Assembly (NCBI GenBank): GCA_009885535.1
Contig: VFKL01000021.1
Span: forward strand, 1 to 41,159
DNA from: Chitinophagaceae bacterium
GTDB taxonomy: Bacteria; Bacteroidota; Bacteroidia; Chitinophagales; Chitinophagaceae
Reading direction: 5' to 3'
Length of the DNA stretch: 41,159 nt
The notes under the pieces: model-generated
Database searches by the model: none
The model's input: the letters and a program-made list of their open reading frames with translations, nothing else
What the model was told of the DNA's origin: nothing
Made by a program: the position numbers and the translations under genes
Part shown: one piece after another, positions 9,529-16,672 of the stretch
Layout: every line of letters begins with the position of its first letter
How positions within the stretch are numbered: position 1 is the first letter of the stretch

Positions 9529-10776
9529 TTGTTTTGGTCTAAACATTATACTTTTTTAAAGTCAGTATTTTTATATACCATTACAGCCTTCGGTGGTCCG
9601 CAAGGTCATTTAGGTATGTTAAAAAAAACGTTTGTACAGAAAAATTTTATAACTGAAGAATCATTGCTTGACTTGTTTGCTTTTTCACAAATTTTACCCG
9701 GCGCATCAAGCACACAAATAATTACATTAATTGGTTATAAACGTGGCGGTTTTTTTCTTTCTTTAATCACTTTCTTTATTTGGATTTTACCTGCTTGTAT
9801 TTTAATGGGCAGCTTATCATTTCTAATTAGTTCTAATGCTCATGAAAGTTTTAGTGCTTCACTTTTTAAATTTATAAAACCCATGACGATTGGGTTTTTG
9901 TTGTATTCCTTTTTTGGAAATTTAAAACTTTCTGTAAACAACAAAATAACAACAATTATATTTCTATCAACTACAATTTTGACGTTTTTATATTTTAAAA
10001 AACCTTGGATATTTCCTTTGTTGATTGTATTTGCTGGAATAGCTACCAATTTCAGTAGTAAAAGAATTCCATCAACTCCAGAATCAAAACCCAAAAGTAT
10101 TTACTGGAAAAACTTATGGATATTTGTTTTCATATTTATTTTGGCTGGTTTGTTCAGTGAAACTGCAAGAAAAAACGAATGGCAAAATAGAAACGCATTT
10201 AATTTGTTTGAAAACTTTTATCGTTTTGGCAGTATAGTTTATGGTGGTGGTGATGTGTTGTTTCCGATGATGCTGGATCAATATGTTGCACGTCAAACAG
10301 ACAAAAAAATCCAAATTAAAAACCCCAATTCAATAAAAATATCTAATGCAGACTTGATTGTTGGTTTTGGAATGATTCGTGCTATACCTGGACCTGTATT
10401 TTCCGTTGGTTCTTATGTTGGCGGGATGGCAATGAAAGGAAAAGGAAAATGGAATCAATTTTATGGATGTATTATTGGAAGTGTAGCATTGTTTTTACCC
10501 GGTATATTACTGCTATATTTTTTCTTTCCTATTTGGGAAAACTTAAAGCGATATGCAATTATATTTAGAGCTATAGAAGGGATAAAATCAGTCGTTCCTG
10601 GATTTATGTGCGCTGCTGCTATTTATTTAATAAACGATCTGTTTTTTGTTTCTACTAAAGTGGAATTTAGTATTTCGGTAATGATTTTACTATCTACTTT
10701 TATTATTTTATTAAAGACAAAAATTCCCCCTCCATTAATTGTAATAGCTTGTCTTGCATTGGGTTTCATTTTGTAA
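9529..10776 (+). CDS. chrA: ChrA-family (CHR) transporter
   Basis: Inner-membrane protein of 415 residues with two tandem CHR domains. The first has TAFGGPQGHLGMLKK near residue 20 and FSQILPGASSTQ. The second has VYGGGDVLFPMMLDQYV and MIRAIPGPVFSVGSYVGG. This two-domain form is the classical chromate efflux family, but many members have not been tested and the substrate here is inferred. Several strongly hydrophobic spans fit 10 or more membrane helices. The start is a TTG at 9529: the ATG at 9510 is in another frame and the next in-frame ATG (9616) would remove the conserved first motif. It is divergent from the DUF3089 gene. Confidence 0.85.
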   Translation: MFWSKHYTFLKSVFLYTITAFGGPQGHLGMLKKTFVQKNFITEESLLDLFAFSQILPGASSTQIITLIGYKRGGFFLSLITFFIWILPACILMGSLSFLISSNAHESFSASLFKFIKPMTIGFLLYSFFGNLKLSVNNKITTIIFLSTTILTFLYFKKPWIFPLLIVFAGIATNFSSKRIPSTPESKPKSIYWKNLWIFVFIFILAGLFSETARKNEWQNRNAFNLFENFYRFGSIVYGGGDVLFPMMLDQYVARQTDKKIQIKNPNSIKISNADLIVGFGMIRAIPGPVFSVGSYVGGMAMKGKGKWNQFYGCIIGSVALFLPGILLLYFFFPIWENLKRYAIIFRAIEGIKSVVPGFMCAAAIYLINDLFFVSTKVEFSISVMILLSTFIILLKTKIPPPLIVIACLALGFIL

Positions 10777-10780
10777 TGGA

Positions 10781-11350
10781 TTATTTATACAAACCATTAT
10801 TTTCAATATTTTCTTTTACCAAATCAGGTACTAAAAACTGAATAGATTTATTATTTTTGATAGACTCACGTATATGCGTAGACGAAATTAGTAACTGCGG
10901 GCTATTGGTTAATTTAAAATTTGCTTTTATATTTTCCTGAACCAAAAATCCTGGTCTTTCATAAACAATAAAGCGGTATTCTTTAATAATATAGTCTCCA
11001 TTTTTCCATTTCTGAATATTTTGAAATCCATCACTTCCTAAAATAATTTCAAATTGATGATTGGGATATTTTTCTTCTAGATATATTAATGTGTTTATCG
11101 TGTAAGAAGGTTTGGGTAGATTAAATTCAATATTACTGGCTTTCAATTTAATTGAATTATCTGTTGCTAATCGAACAAGATTTAATCTTAATTGAGCATT
11201 AAGCAATTGACTTTCTTGTTTAAATGGATTTTGTGGAGAAACCACAAACCACACTTCATCCAGGTTTTCATTTTCAACACAATGATTTGCAATGATTAAA
11301 TGACCAATATGAATGGGATTAAAAGAGCCAAAGTATAGTCCAATTTTCAT
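10781..11350 (-). CDS. nadD: nicotinate-nucleotide adenylyltransferase
   Basis: Transfers AMP from ATP to nicotinate mononucleotide in NAD synthesis. The 189 residues begin with the nucleotidyltransferase signature GLYFGSFNPIHIGHLIIAN, with the paired His of the HxGH motif, then VVSPQNPFK, and carry the second signature ISSTHIRESI near residue 155. Length is typical. It follows feoA by 2 bases on the same strand, so the two are almost surely cotranscribed. It ends four bases from the convergent chrA stop, with no room for a private terminator. Confidence 0.96.
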   Translation of the reverse strand: MKIGLYFGSFNPIHIGHLIIANHCVENENLDEVWFVVSPQNPFKQESQLLNAQLRLNLVRLATDNSIKLKASNIEFNLPKPSYTINTLIYLEEKYPNHQFEIILGSDGFQNIQKWKNGDYIIKEYRFIVYERPGFLVQENIKANFKLTNSPQLLISSTHIRESIKNNKSIQFLVPDLVKENIENNGLYK

Positions 11351-11352
11351 TT

Positions 11353-11583
11353 TTAAATTATTTCTTCAACGATTATATTATCTGCTTCTTTCAAACGAAG
11401 GCTTAAATGGTAACCTGCAACCAATATTGATATGGGATCTTTAAATGGAGCAATGTTTTCAATTTTAATAACTTCTCCTGGTACACATCCCATTTCCATC
11501 AACTTCAGATATAAATCTTCATTTTCAAATGATTTAATCACCACTGTTTTCCCCGATTCTATTTCTGATAGTTTTTTAAACAT
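11353..11583 (-). CDS. feoA: FeoA-domain protein
   Basis: A 76-residue SH3-like FeoA domain protein with LMEMGCVPGEVIKIENIAPF and a closing LRLKEADNIIVEEI. In other bacteria FeoA is a small cytosolic partner of the FeoB ferrous iron channel. No feoB is visible here; instead the gene is fused operon-wise to nadD. A near match to the -7 box (TATCTTTA) lies about 20 bases before the ATG. The exact role in this organism is inferred from family membership. Confidence 0.85.
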   Translation of the reverse strand: MFKKLSEIESGKTVVIKSFENEDLYLKLMEMGCVPGEVIKIENIAPFKDPISILVAGYHLSLRLKEADNIIVEEII

Positions 11584-11625
11584 TACTATTATTTAGGTGT
11601 AAAGATAATTAATAGATAATCTTTT

Positions 11626-11633
11626 TACTTTTG
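11626..11633 (+). promoter_or_regulatory. -7 box TACTTTTG upstream of ybeY
   Basis: Exact TAnnTTTG 18 bases before the ATG at 11652. It overlaps an in-frame TTG at 11631, showing that the TTG is promoter and not start. Confidence 0.5.
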
Positions 11634-11651
11634 GTGTTTAAATTAATATTT

Positions 11652-12077
11652 ATGGAAGTCAGTTTATTTTTTCAAAATAATATAGCATTAAAACAAAGGG
11701 GTAAATTGAAAACCTTCATTAAGTTTTTAATGAATGAGGAAGGTTATCAAGCAAAAGACATTTCAATTATATTTTGTTCAGATGAATTTCTTTTGGATTT
11801 AAATAAACAACACCTAAATCATGATTACTTCACCGATATAATAACCTTTGACTTAACACCAAAAAATGAAAAAGAAACTATTGGAGAGTTATATATTAGT
11901 ACTGATCGCGTAAAATTCAATGCTAAAGACTACAATACTACAGTAGAAAATGAACTACATCGTGTTATATTTCACGGCATATTACATTTGTGTGGGTATA
12001 AAGACAAAACCAAAAAAGACATTGCATTAATGCGTACAAAGGAACTTCAATATTTAAATCTCTATTTTCCCTCGTAA
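11652..12077 (+). CDS. ybeY: endoribonuclease YbeY (rRNA maturation factor)
   Basis: Zinc-dependent endoribonuclease involved in 16S rRNA 3' end maturation and ribosome quality control. From the ATG at 11652 it has 141 residues. The family motif is present near the C terminus as FHGILHLCGYKD: the first two His ligands are there, but the position usually held by the third His (HGxLHLxGYDH) is Asp. From general knowledge of Bacteroidota YbeY this substitution may be common in the phylum. The conserved TDIITFDL segment is also present. The stop codon is directly abutted by a parS-like site. Confidence 0.92.
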   Translation: MEVSLFFQNNIALKQRGKLKTFIKFLMNEEGYQAKDISIIFCSDEFLLDLNKQHLNHDYFTDIITFDLTPKNEKETIGELYISTDRVKFNAKDYNTTVENELHRVIFHGILHLCGYKDKTKKDIALMRTKELQYLNLYFPS

Positions 12078-12093
12078 TGTTCCACGTGGAACA
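12078..12093. promoter_or_regulatory. parS-like site 1
   Basis: Perfect 16-bp palindrome TGTTCCACGTGGAACA, the form of the ParB-binding centromere site parS known from pseudomonads and close to the general consensus. It starts at the base after the ybeY stop codon. A second identical copy lies 169 bp to the right. Confidence 0.85.
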
Positions 12094-12246
12094 ATGAATT
12101 AAATCCGGCCCCCTCAATCCCCCAAGGGGGAAGTTTTGAAGTGTATAAAATAAATTTGTTTGTCTAACGAATATCAAGTCTCTAGAATCAAAATTCACAA
12201 ATCCAGCAAGGAAACAAGCTACTTAGATTTATACTTTTATACATAA

Positions 12247-12262
12247 TGTTCCACGTGGAACA
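12247..12262. promoter_or_regulatory. parS-like site 2
   Basis: Second perfect TGTTCCACGTGGAACA, identical to the one at 12078. Clusters of parS usually sit near the chromosome origin, often close to mnmG (gidA), which here begins 198 bp further on. Confidence 0.85.
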
Positions 12263-12327
12263 ATCAAAATCTTCAATATAAAGAAAGTGATAAAAGCGAA
12301 TACACTTTCCACCTTAAACCCTTAAAC

Positions 12328-12418
12328 CTTAAACCAGCGAAGCGTTTTAAACATTAGTAAGAAGGTGTTAAAAGCAAAACCAGCTCCCAACTTAAACCAG
12401 CGAAGCGTTTTAAACATT
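12328..12418. repeat. two direct copies of a 28-bp repeat before mnmG
   Basis: Identical 28-bp units at 12328-12355 and 12391-12418, 63 bases apart. A related, inverted copy is found near 28177-28203. Function unknown. Confidence 0.7.
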
Positions 12419-12447
12419 TTTCTATCTATATTTTATCTTCTCCGTAT

Positions 12448-12455
12448 TATCTTTG
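12448..12455 (+). promoter_or_regulatory. -7 box TATCTTTG five bases before the mnmG ATG
   Basis: Exact TAnnTTTG whose last base is five bases before the ATG at 12461. It supports that start and predicts a leaderless or nearly leaderless mRNA. Confidence 0.6.
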
Positions 12456-12460
12456 TACCT

Positions 12461-14329
12461 ATGTTTCAAAAATATGATGTTATCGTTGTTGGTGCTGGTC
12501 ATGCAGGGTGTGAAGCTGCTGCTTCCGCTGCAAATTTGGGCAGTAAAGTATTGCTAATTACAATGAATATGCAAACCATCGCTCAAATGAGTTGTAATCC
12601 TGCAATGGGTGGAATAGCAAAAGGACAAATTGTAAAGGAAATAGACGCAATTGGTGGATACAGTGGCATTGTTACCGATAAAAGCATGATTCAATTTAGA
12701 ATGCTGAATCGTTCAAAAGGTCCTGCAATGTGGAGCCCAAGAGCACAAAGTGACAGAATGTTGTTCGCTGCAACGTGGAGAGAAATGCTAGAAAATACGC
12801 CAAATGTAGATTTTTATCAAGACTCAGTAGTAGAACTCATAGTAAACAACTACAAAGTAGAAGGTGTAGTAACGAGTTTAGGACATAAAATAAAAGCGAA
12901 TTCGGTAGTATTAACCAGTGGCACCTTTTTAAATGGTGTAATACATATAGGGGAAAAGAATTTCGGCGGCGGAAGAGTAGCAGAAAAACCTTCAAAAGGG
13001 ATAACCGAACAATTGGTTTCACTAGGATTTGAAAGCGATCGCCTTAAAACAGGCACACCTCCTCGTATTGATGGCAGAAGTTTGGATTATTCTAAAATGG
13101 AGGAACAAAAAGGAGATGATGAAATCGTTGGGTTTAGTTATGTAGAAAAACCCCAATTAAAAGCCGAAAATCAAAAAAGTTGTTGGATAACCTACACAAA
13201 TGAAGAAGTTCACAGTCTATTAAAAGAAGGATTTGAATCTAGTCCAATGTTTAAAGGCAGAATTCAAGGTACAGGACCAAGATATTGTCCCAGTATAGAA
13301 GATAAAATCAACCGATTTGCAGAAAGAGATAGACATCAACTTTTTGTAGAACCCGAAGGATGGAATACGATTGAGATCTATGTAAATGGGTTTTCTACTT
13401 CATTATCAGAAGAAGTACAAATAAAAGCACTTAAAAAAGTACCCGGTTTTGAACATTGTAAAATGTTTCGCCCTGGATATGCCATAGAATACGACTTTTT
13501 CCCACCAACACAGTTAAGTTTTAGCTTAGAAACCAAGCAGATTAAAAATTTGTTCTTTGCTGGACAAATTAATGGAACTACCGGTTATGAAGAAGCGGCT
13601 TGTCAAGGTTTAATGGCTGGAATAAACGCACATCAAGCTTCTAGAGAATTAGAGCCATTTGTATTAAAAAGAAGTGATGCCTATATTGGTGTACTTATAG
13701 ATGATTTAATCAATAAAGGAACCGATGAGCCTTATCGGATGTTTACCAGTAGGGCTGAATATAGAACGCTATTGAGACAAGATAATGCAGATATCAGATT
13801 AACAGAATTAAGCTTCAATTTGGGACTGGCTTCACAAGAAAGAATGTATAACGTACATAAAAAGCTAAATGATGTCGTTGTTTTAAAGGATTATCTCCAA
13901 AAAGAAAATATTGAACCTTTAGAAGCAAATGCATTTTTAGAAAGCGTTAATTCTTCCCCATTATTAAATAAACAAAAAGCTGCTCAGTTGTTGCTTAGAC
14001 CAGGCGTGGATTTAAAGTCAATGATTAATAATATTCCTTCAATTCAGCCTTTCTTAAAAGATTTTGAATACGACTCTTTAGAACAGGTAGAAATTCAGCT
14101 TAAATACGAAACCTATATAGAAAAAGAAAAAGAGATGGTTCTGAAAATGAGCCAACTCGAAAACTTAATTATCCCCGACAGTTTTAACTACGATAATTTG
14201 GTTTCGTTAAGCAATGAAGCTCGTCAAAAGTTTAATAAAATAAAACCAAAAACACTTGGACAGGCGTCAAGAATTTCAGGCGTAAACCCAAGCGATGTGC
14301 AAATCTTGCTTTTATTTATGGGAAGATGA
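12461..14329 (+). CDS. mnmG: tRNA uridine-34 5-carboxymethylaminomethyl synthesis enzyme MnmG
   Basis: FAD-dependent enzyme that, with the GTPase MnmE, installs the carboxymethylaminomethyl group at U34 of certain tRNAs. It is a 622-residue protein. The N terminus has the dinucleotide-binding VVGAGHAGCEAAA; further on are QMSCNPAMGGIAKGQ, the catalytic cysteine region GPRYCPSIEDKI (C276) and RPGYAIEYD. The C-terminal helical domain includes NKGTDEPYRMFTSRAEYR. A longer open frame extends 32 codons upstream, but its extra residues are unrelated to the family and overlap the repeats and promoter, so the ATG at 12461 is used. mnmE is not in the window. Confidence 0.97.
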   Translation: MFQKYDVIVVGAGHAGCEAAASAANLGSKVLLITMNMQTIAQMSCNPAMGGIAKGQIVKEIDAIGGYSGIVTDKSMIQFRMLNRSKGPAMWSPRAQSDRMLFAATWREMLENTPNVDFYQDSVVELIVNNYKVEGVVTSLGHKIKANSVVLTSGTFLNGVIHIGEKNFGGGRVAEKPSKGITEQLVSLGFESDRLKTGTPPRIDGRSLDYSKMEEQKGDDEIVGFSYVEKPQLKAENQKSCWITYTNEEVHSLLKEGFESSPMFKGRIQGTGPRYCPSIEDKINRFAERDRHQLFVEPEGWNTIEIYVNGFSTSLSEEVQIKALKKVPGFEHCKMFRPGYAIEYDFFPPTQLSFSLETKQIKNLFFAGQINGTTGYEEAACQGLMAGINAHQASRELEPFVLKRSDAYIGVLIDDLINKGTDEPYRMFTSRAEYRTLLRQDNADIRLTELSFNLGLASQERMYNVHKKLNDVVVLKDYLQKENIEPLEANAFLESVNSSPLLNKQKAAQLLLRPGVDLKSMINNIPSIQPFLKDFEYDSLEQVEIQLKYETYIEKEKEMVLKMSQLENLIIPDSFNYDNLVSLSNEARQKFNKIKPKTLGQASRISGVNPSDVQILLLFMGR

Positions 14330-14606
14330 TATAATATAAATTTATGATTTATAAAAATGTCATTATGTAGCATTTAAACCAAATTATGTGGTAAAATACA
14401 GGATAAAAATGCTTTTGTTTTTGGTGTAAAGATTGATTTTCATAGTTAACAACCGCACATTAAAAATTATTTATTTTTACCCTTTTACCCCGAATTTTCT
14501 GTTTGCAATTTTCGAATTTTAAAAATAAAATTACACGACCAACAAAATTGAATTAAATCAATACATAATGACATTAATCAACAAAATCCTAACCTCTTAC
14601 TAGATT

Positions 14607-14951
14607 TTATGCAGAAGCTTTGCCGCCCAATAAAAGCAATTCGTTCACCTGAATTTCTGTAATTTGCTTTTTTACACCTTCTTTGTCTGTGTAATCTTTG
14701 GTGATTAATTTCCCTTCAATTGCCACTTCAGAACCTTTATCAAGGTATTTTTCAGCAATATCCGCTACTTTACCCCAGGCTATTAAATTGTGCCATTGGG
14801 TCTCTTTTACTTTTTCACCTTTAGTGTTGGTGTAAGTTTCGTTGGTAGCCACAGAAAAGCGGACTAATTTTTTACCGGCTTCTGTGTTTTTTACATCTGG
14901 CGATTTTCCCAGATTTCCAATCAATTGTACTTTGTTTCTTAATGAAAACAT
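14607..14951 (-). CDS. ssb: single-stranded DNA-binding protein
   Basis: A 114-residue OB-fold SSB with LIGNLGKSPDVKNTEAGKK, VRFSVATNE, the aromatic ETQWHNLIAWGKVADIAEKY block and VAIEGKLITKDYTD. It ends in LLLLGGKASA, with no disordered linker and no acidic DDDIPF-type tip, so it lacks the usual partner-binding tail. Bacteroidota commonly carry extra short SSBs beside a full-length one; this is probably such a paralogue, and whether it is the essential copy cannot be judged here. It stands alone, with no primosomal or rpsF/rpsR neighbour. Confidence 0.93.
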   Translation of the reverse strand: MFSLRNKVQLIGNLGKSPDVKNTEAGKKLVRFSVATNETYTNTKGEKVKETQWHNLIAWGKVADIAEKYLDKGSEVAIEGKLITKDYTDKEGVKKQITEIQVNELLLLGGKASA

Positions 14952-15142
14952 GTTGTGTGTTTTTTAATGGTTTAAAATAATATTTCAGTCAATTACTGGC
15001 GCCAATAAAATGACAATGCAAATGTGCGTTAACATCAAAAAGATAGTCGGTACTTATTCGTTTGTTGTTGAAAATACATGTTTATAACCGTGTAAAAACG
15101 GTTAAGTATTTTGATTTTACATTTAATTTTAAAATAAAAACA

Positions 15143-15499
15143 ATGGAAAATAAAACCTGTCTAAATTGCCAAAAAAACATAAAAGGCAGAACAGATAAAA
15201 AATTCTGTGATGATTATTGTAGAAATATTTTTAATAATCAATTAAAATATACAACCAATAATTTAGTCAGAAATACGAATAATATTTTAGGTAAAAACCG
15301 TAGAATTATTGAAAGTTTTTTTGAAGAAGGGATTAACTATATTAGAATAAAAAAAGAAATTTTAATTGATAATGGTTTTCTATTTTCTTATAATACAAAA
15401 TCTAAAAAGTTAGTAACAGGTTCGTATATCTATTACTGTTATGATTACGCTTTTTTACCCCTTTCGGAAGATTACTATATTTTGATGAAAGAAGTATAG
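15143..15499 (+). CDS. small Zn-ribbon-like protein of unknown function
   Basis: 118 residues. The N terminus carries C6-x2-C9 and C22-x3-C26 (CLNCQ and FCDDYCRNIF), which resembles the short treble-clef/zinc-ribbon head of predicted nucleic-acid-binding proteins. The remainder is basic and Asn/Tyr-rich, without a recognised domain. The open frame reaches back to 15062, but that part is low-complexity leader; the ATG at 15143 places the first CxxC at residue 6. A short hairpin AACCGT/ACGGTT lies upstream (about 15088-15104). It converges on the cupin gene with only five bases between the stops. No function can be assigned. Confidence 0.7.
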   Translation: MENKTCLNCQKNIKGRTDKKFCDDYCRNIFNNQLKYTTNNLVRNTNNILGKNRRIIESFFEEGINYIRIKKEILIDNGFLFSYNTKSKKLVTGSYIYYCYDYAFLPLSEDYYILMKEV

Positions 15500-15504
15500 A
15501 CTTA

Positions 15505-16005
15505 TTATTGTCTACATAATTTTTTTATTTCCTCAGATAAATTAGGAAATTCATTTATTAAATCCTCAGCTTTAGCCAATTCAAAATCGTTAAAATCAAA
15601 ACCCGGCGAAACGGTACAACCCACAAAACAATATTCAGCATGATCAGCAGGAATACTAGCAAACCAGCAATTGGCAGGAACAACATACTGAAAAACTTCT
15701 CCATTTTCAATATCCGAACCCAATTTAATGATGTCTAAATTTCCTTGTTGATTAATAACGTACACCAATAGTGTTTGTCCCCAATAAAAATGCCAGCACT
15801 CATCGCTTTTAATTTTATGAAACGCAGAAAAATTTCCCTGTTCTAATAAAAAATAAATTGCGGTGCTAAAAACCCTGCCTTCTGTAAAGTTAGAAGGCAG
15901 GGCGTTTTGTATAATATTGATTGTGCTTCTATATGTTTCTTTGTACCACCCTCCTTCTGGATGTGGTAAAAGTGAATAATGAGCAATTAGTTTTTCAACA
16001 GTCAT
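15505..16005 (-). CDS. DUF985 cupin-family protein
   Basis: A 166-residue cupin of the DUF985 (Cupin_5) family, recognised by LLPHPEGGWYKETYRS at the start, STAIYFLLEQGNFSAFHKI, and SDECWHFYWGQTLLVYVI. The His and Glu residues expected to line a metal site are present. Members are predicted sugar-epimerase-like or small-molecule-binding proteins; substrate unknown. It follows the carbonic anhydrase gene by three bases and is surely cotranscribed with it. An unusual GC-rich, perfect 11-bp inverted repeat followed by five T lies inside the reading frame (15873-15902) and looks like an intrinsic terminator. Confidence 0.88.
   Translation of the reverse strand: MTVEKLIAHYSLLPHPEGGWYKETYRSTINIIQNALPSNFTEGRVFSTAIYFLLEQGNFSAFHKIKSDECWHFYWGQTLLVYVINQQGNLDIIKLGSDIENGEVFQYVVPANCWFASIPADHAEYCFVGCTVSPGFDFNDFELAKAEDLINEFPNLSEEIKKLCRQ
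15868..15902 (-). terminator. terminator-like hairpin inside the cupin gene
   Basis: On the minus (sense) strand CCCTGCCTTCT and AGAAGGCAGGG form a perfect 11-bp stem with an 8-base loop, followed immediately by TTTTTAG. It lies about 100-130 bases inside the coding sequence. It may be chance, or an attenuator within the operon. Confidence 0.4.
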
Positions 16006-16008
16006 GAT

Positions 16009-16644
16009 TTATAAATTATCGTATTCATAAAGCGGATCAATATGTGAGCCTGGTTCCATTTCACAAACAGGTTTTATTATTCCATCATTTAAACCATAAA
16101 CCCATCCATGCAAATGTGGACGTTGATCATGTTTCCAAGCTTTTTGAACGATTGATGTTTTTGCTAAATTCATAATTTGTTCTGCAACGTTAAATTCTAT
16201 TAATTTATTTGTACGCATTTCCTCATTATCAATTTTATCAATTTCTTCTCTGTGAATTCTATACACATCTTTAATGTTTCGTAGCCATTTATTAATAATG
16301 CCTAGTGAATGGTTTCCCATTGCGGCTTTAACTCCACCACATCCATAATGACCACATACAATGATGTGTTTTACTTTTAAAATTTCAACAGCATATTCCA
16401 AAACACTTAATAAATTAATGTCTGTATGCACCACCATGTTTGCAATATTTCTATGCACAAAAATTTCACCTGGTTGTGTGCCTGTTATTTTATCGGCAGG
16501 TACCCTACTGTCGCTACAACCAATCCATAAAAATTCTGGCGTTTGTACATGTGATAATCTAGAAAAAAATTCTGGATCTATTTGTACTTGTTCTATAGCC
16601 CAAGCTTTGTTTTCTAATAATAATTTTTCGTATGTACTTATCAT
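16009..16644 (-). CDS. can: beta-class carbonic anhydrase
   Basis: Zinc enzyme interconverting CO2 and bicarbonate. In 211 residues the ligands are C43 (in WIGCSDSRVPADKI), H99 and C102 (in VCGHYGCGGVKAAM), with the D45/R47 catalytic dyad next to C43. Length and the HRNIANMV segment are typical of beta-CA. The gene lies 28 bases downstream of a SulP-family transporter and 3 bases upstream of the cupin gene, all on the minus strand. This suggests an operon that moves and interconverts bicarbonate. Confidence 0.96.
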   Translation of the reverse strand: MISTYEKLLLENKAWAIEQVQIDPEFFSRLSHVQTPEFLWIGCSDSRVPADKITGTQPGEIFVHRNIANMVVHTDINLLSVLEYAVEILKVKHIIVCGHYGCGGVKAAMGNHSLGIINKWLRNIKDVYRIHREEIDKIDNEEMRTNKLIEFNVAEQIMNLAKTSIVQKAWKHDQRPHLHGWVYGLNDGIIKPVCEMEPGSHIDPLYEYDNL

Positions 16645-16672
16645 TTTTGAAAATATAAATTATAGTTTTAAA

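Larger units (their letters stand above)
12078..12460. other. 383-bp gap between ybeY and mnmG
   Basis: It contains two parS-like sites, a G+C-rich CCCCC/GGGGG hairpin (about 12106-12131) and two identical 28-bp copies (12328-12355 and 12391-12418) containing CCAGCGAAGCGTTTTAAAC. The mnmG promoter box sits at its right end. I see no gene in it. Confidence 0.75.

Noticed and set aside
12365-12460. 32-codon upstream extension of mnmG
   Set aside because: It overlaps a 28-bp repeat and the -7 box, and its residues are not part of the MnmG family; the ATG at 12461 is the better start.
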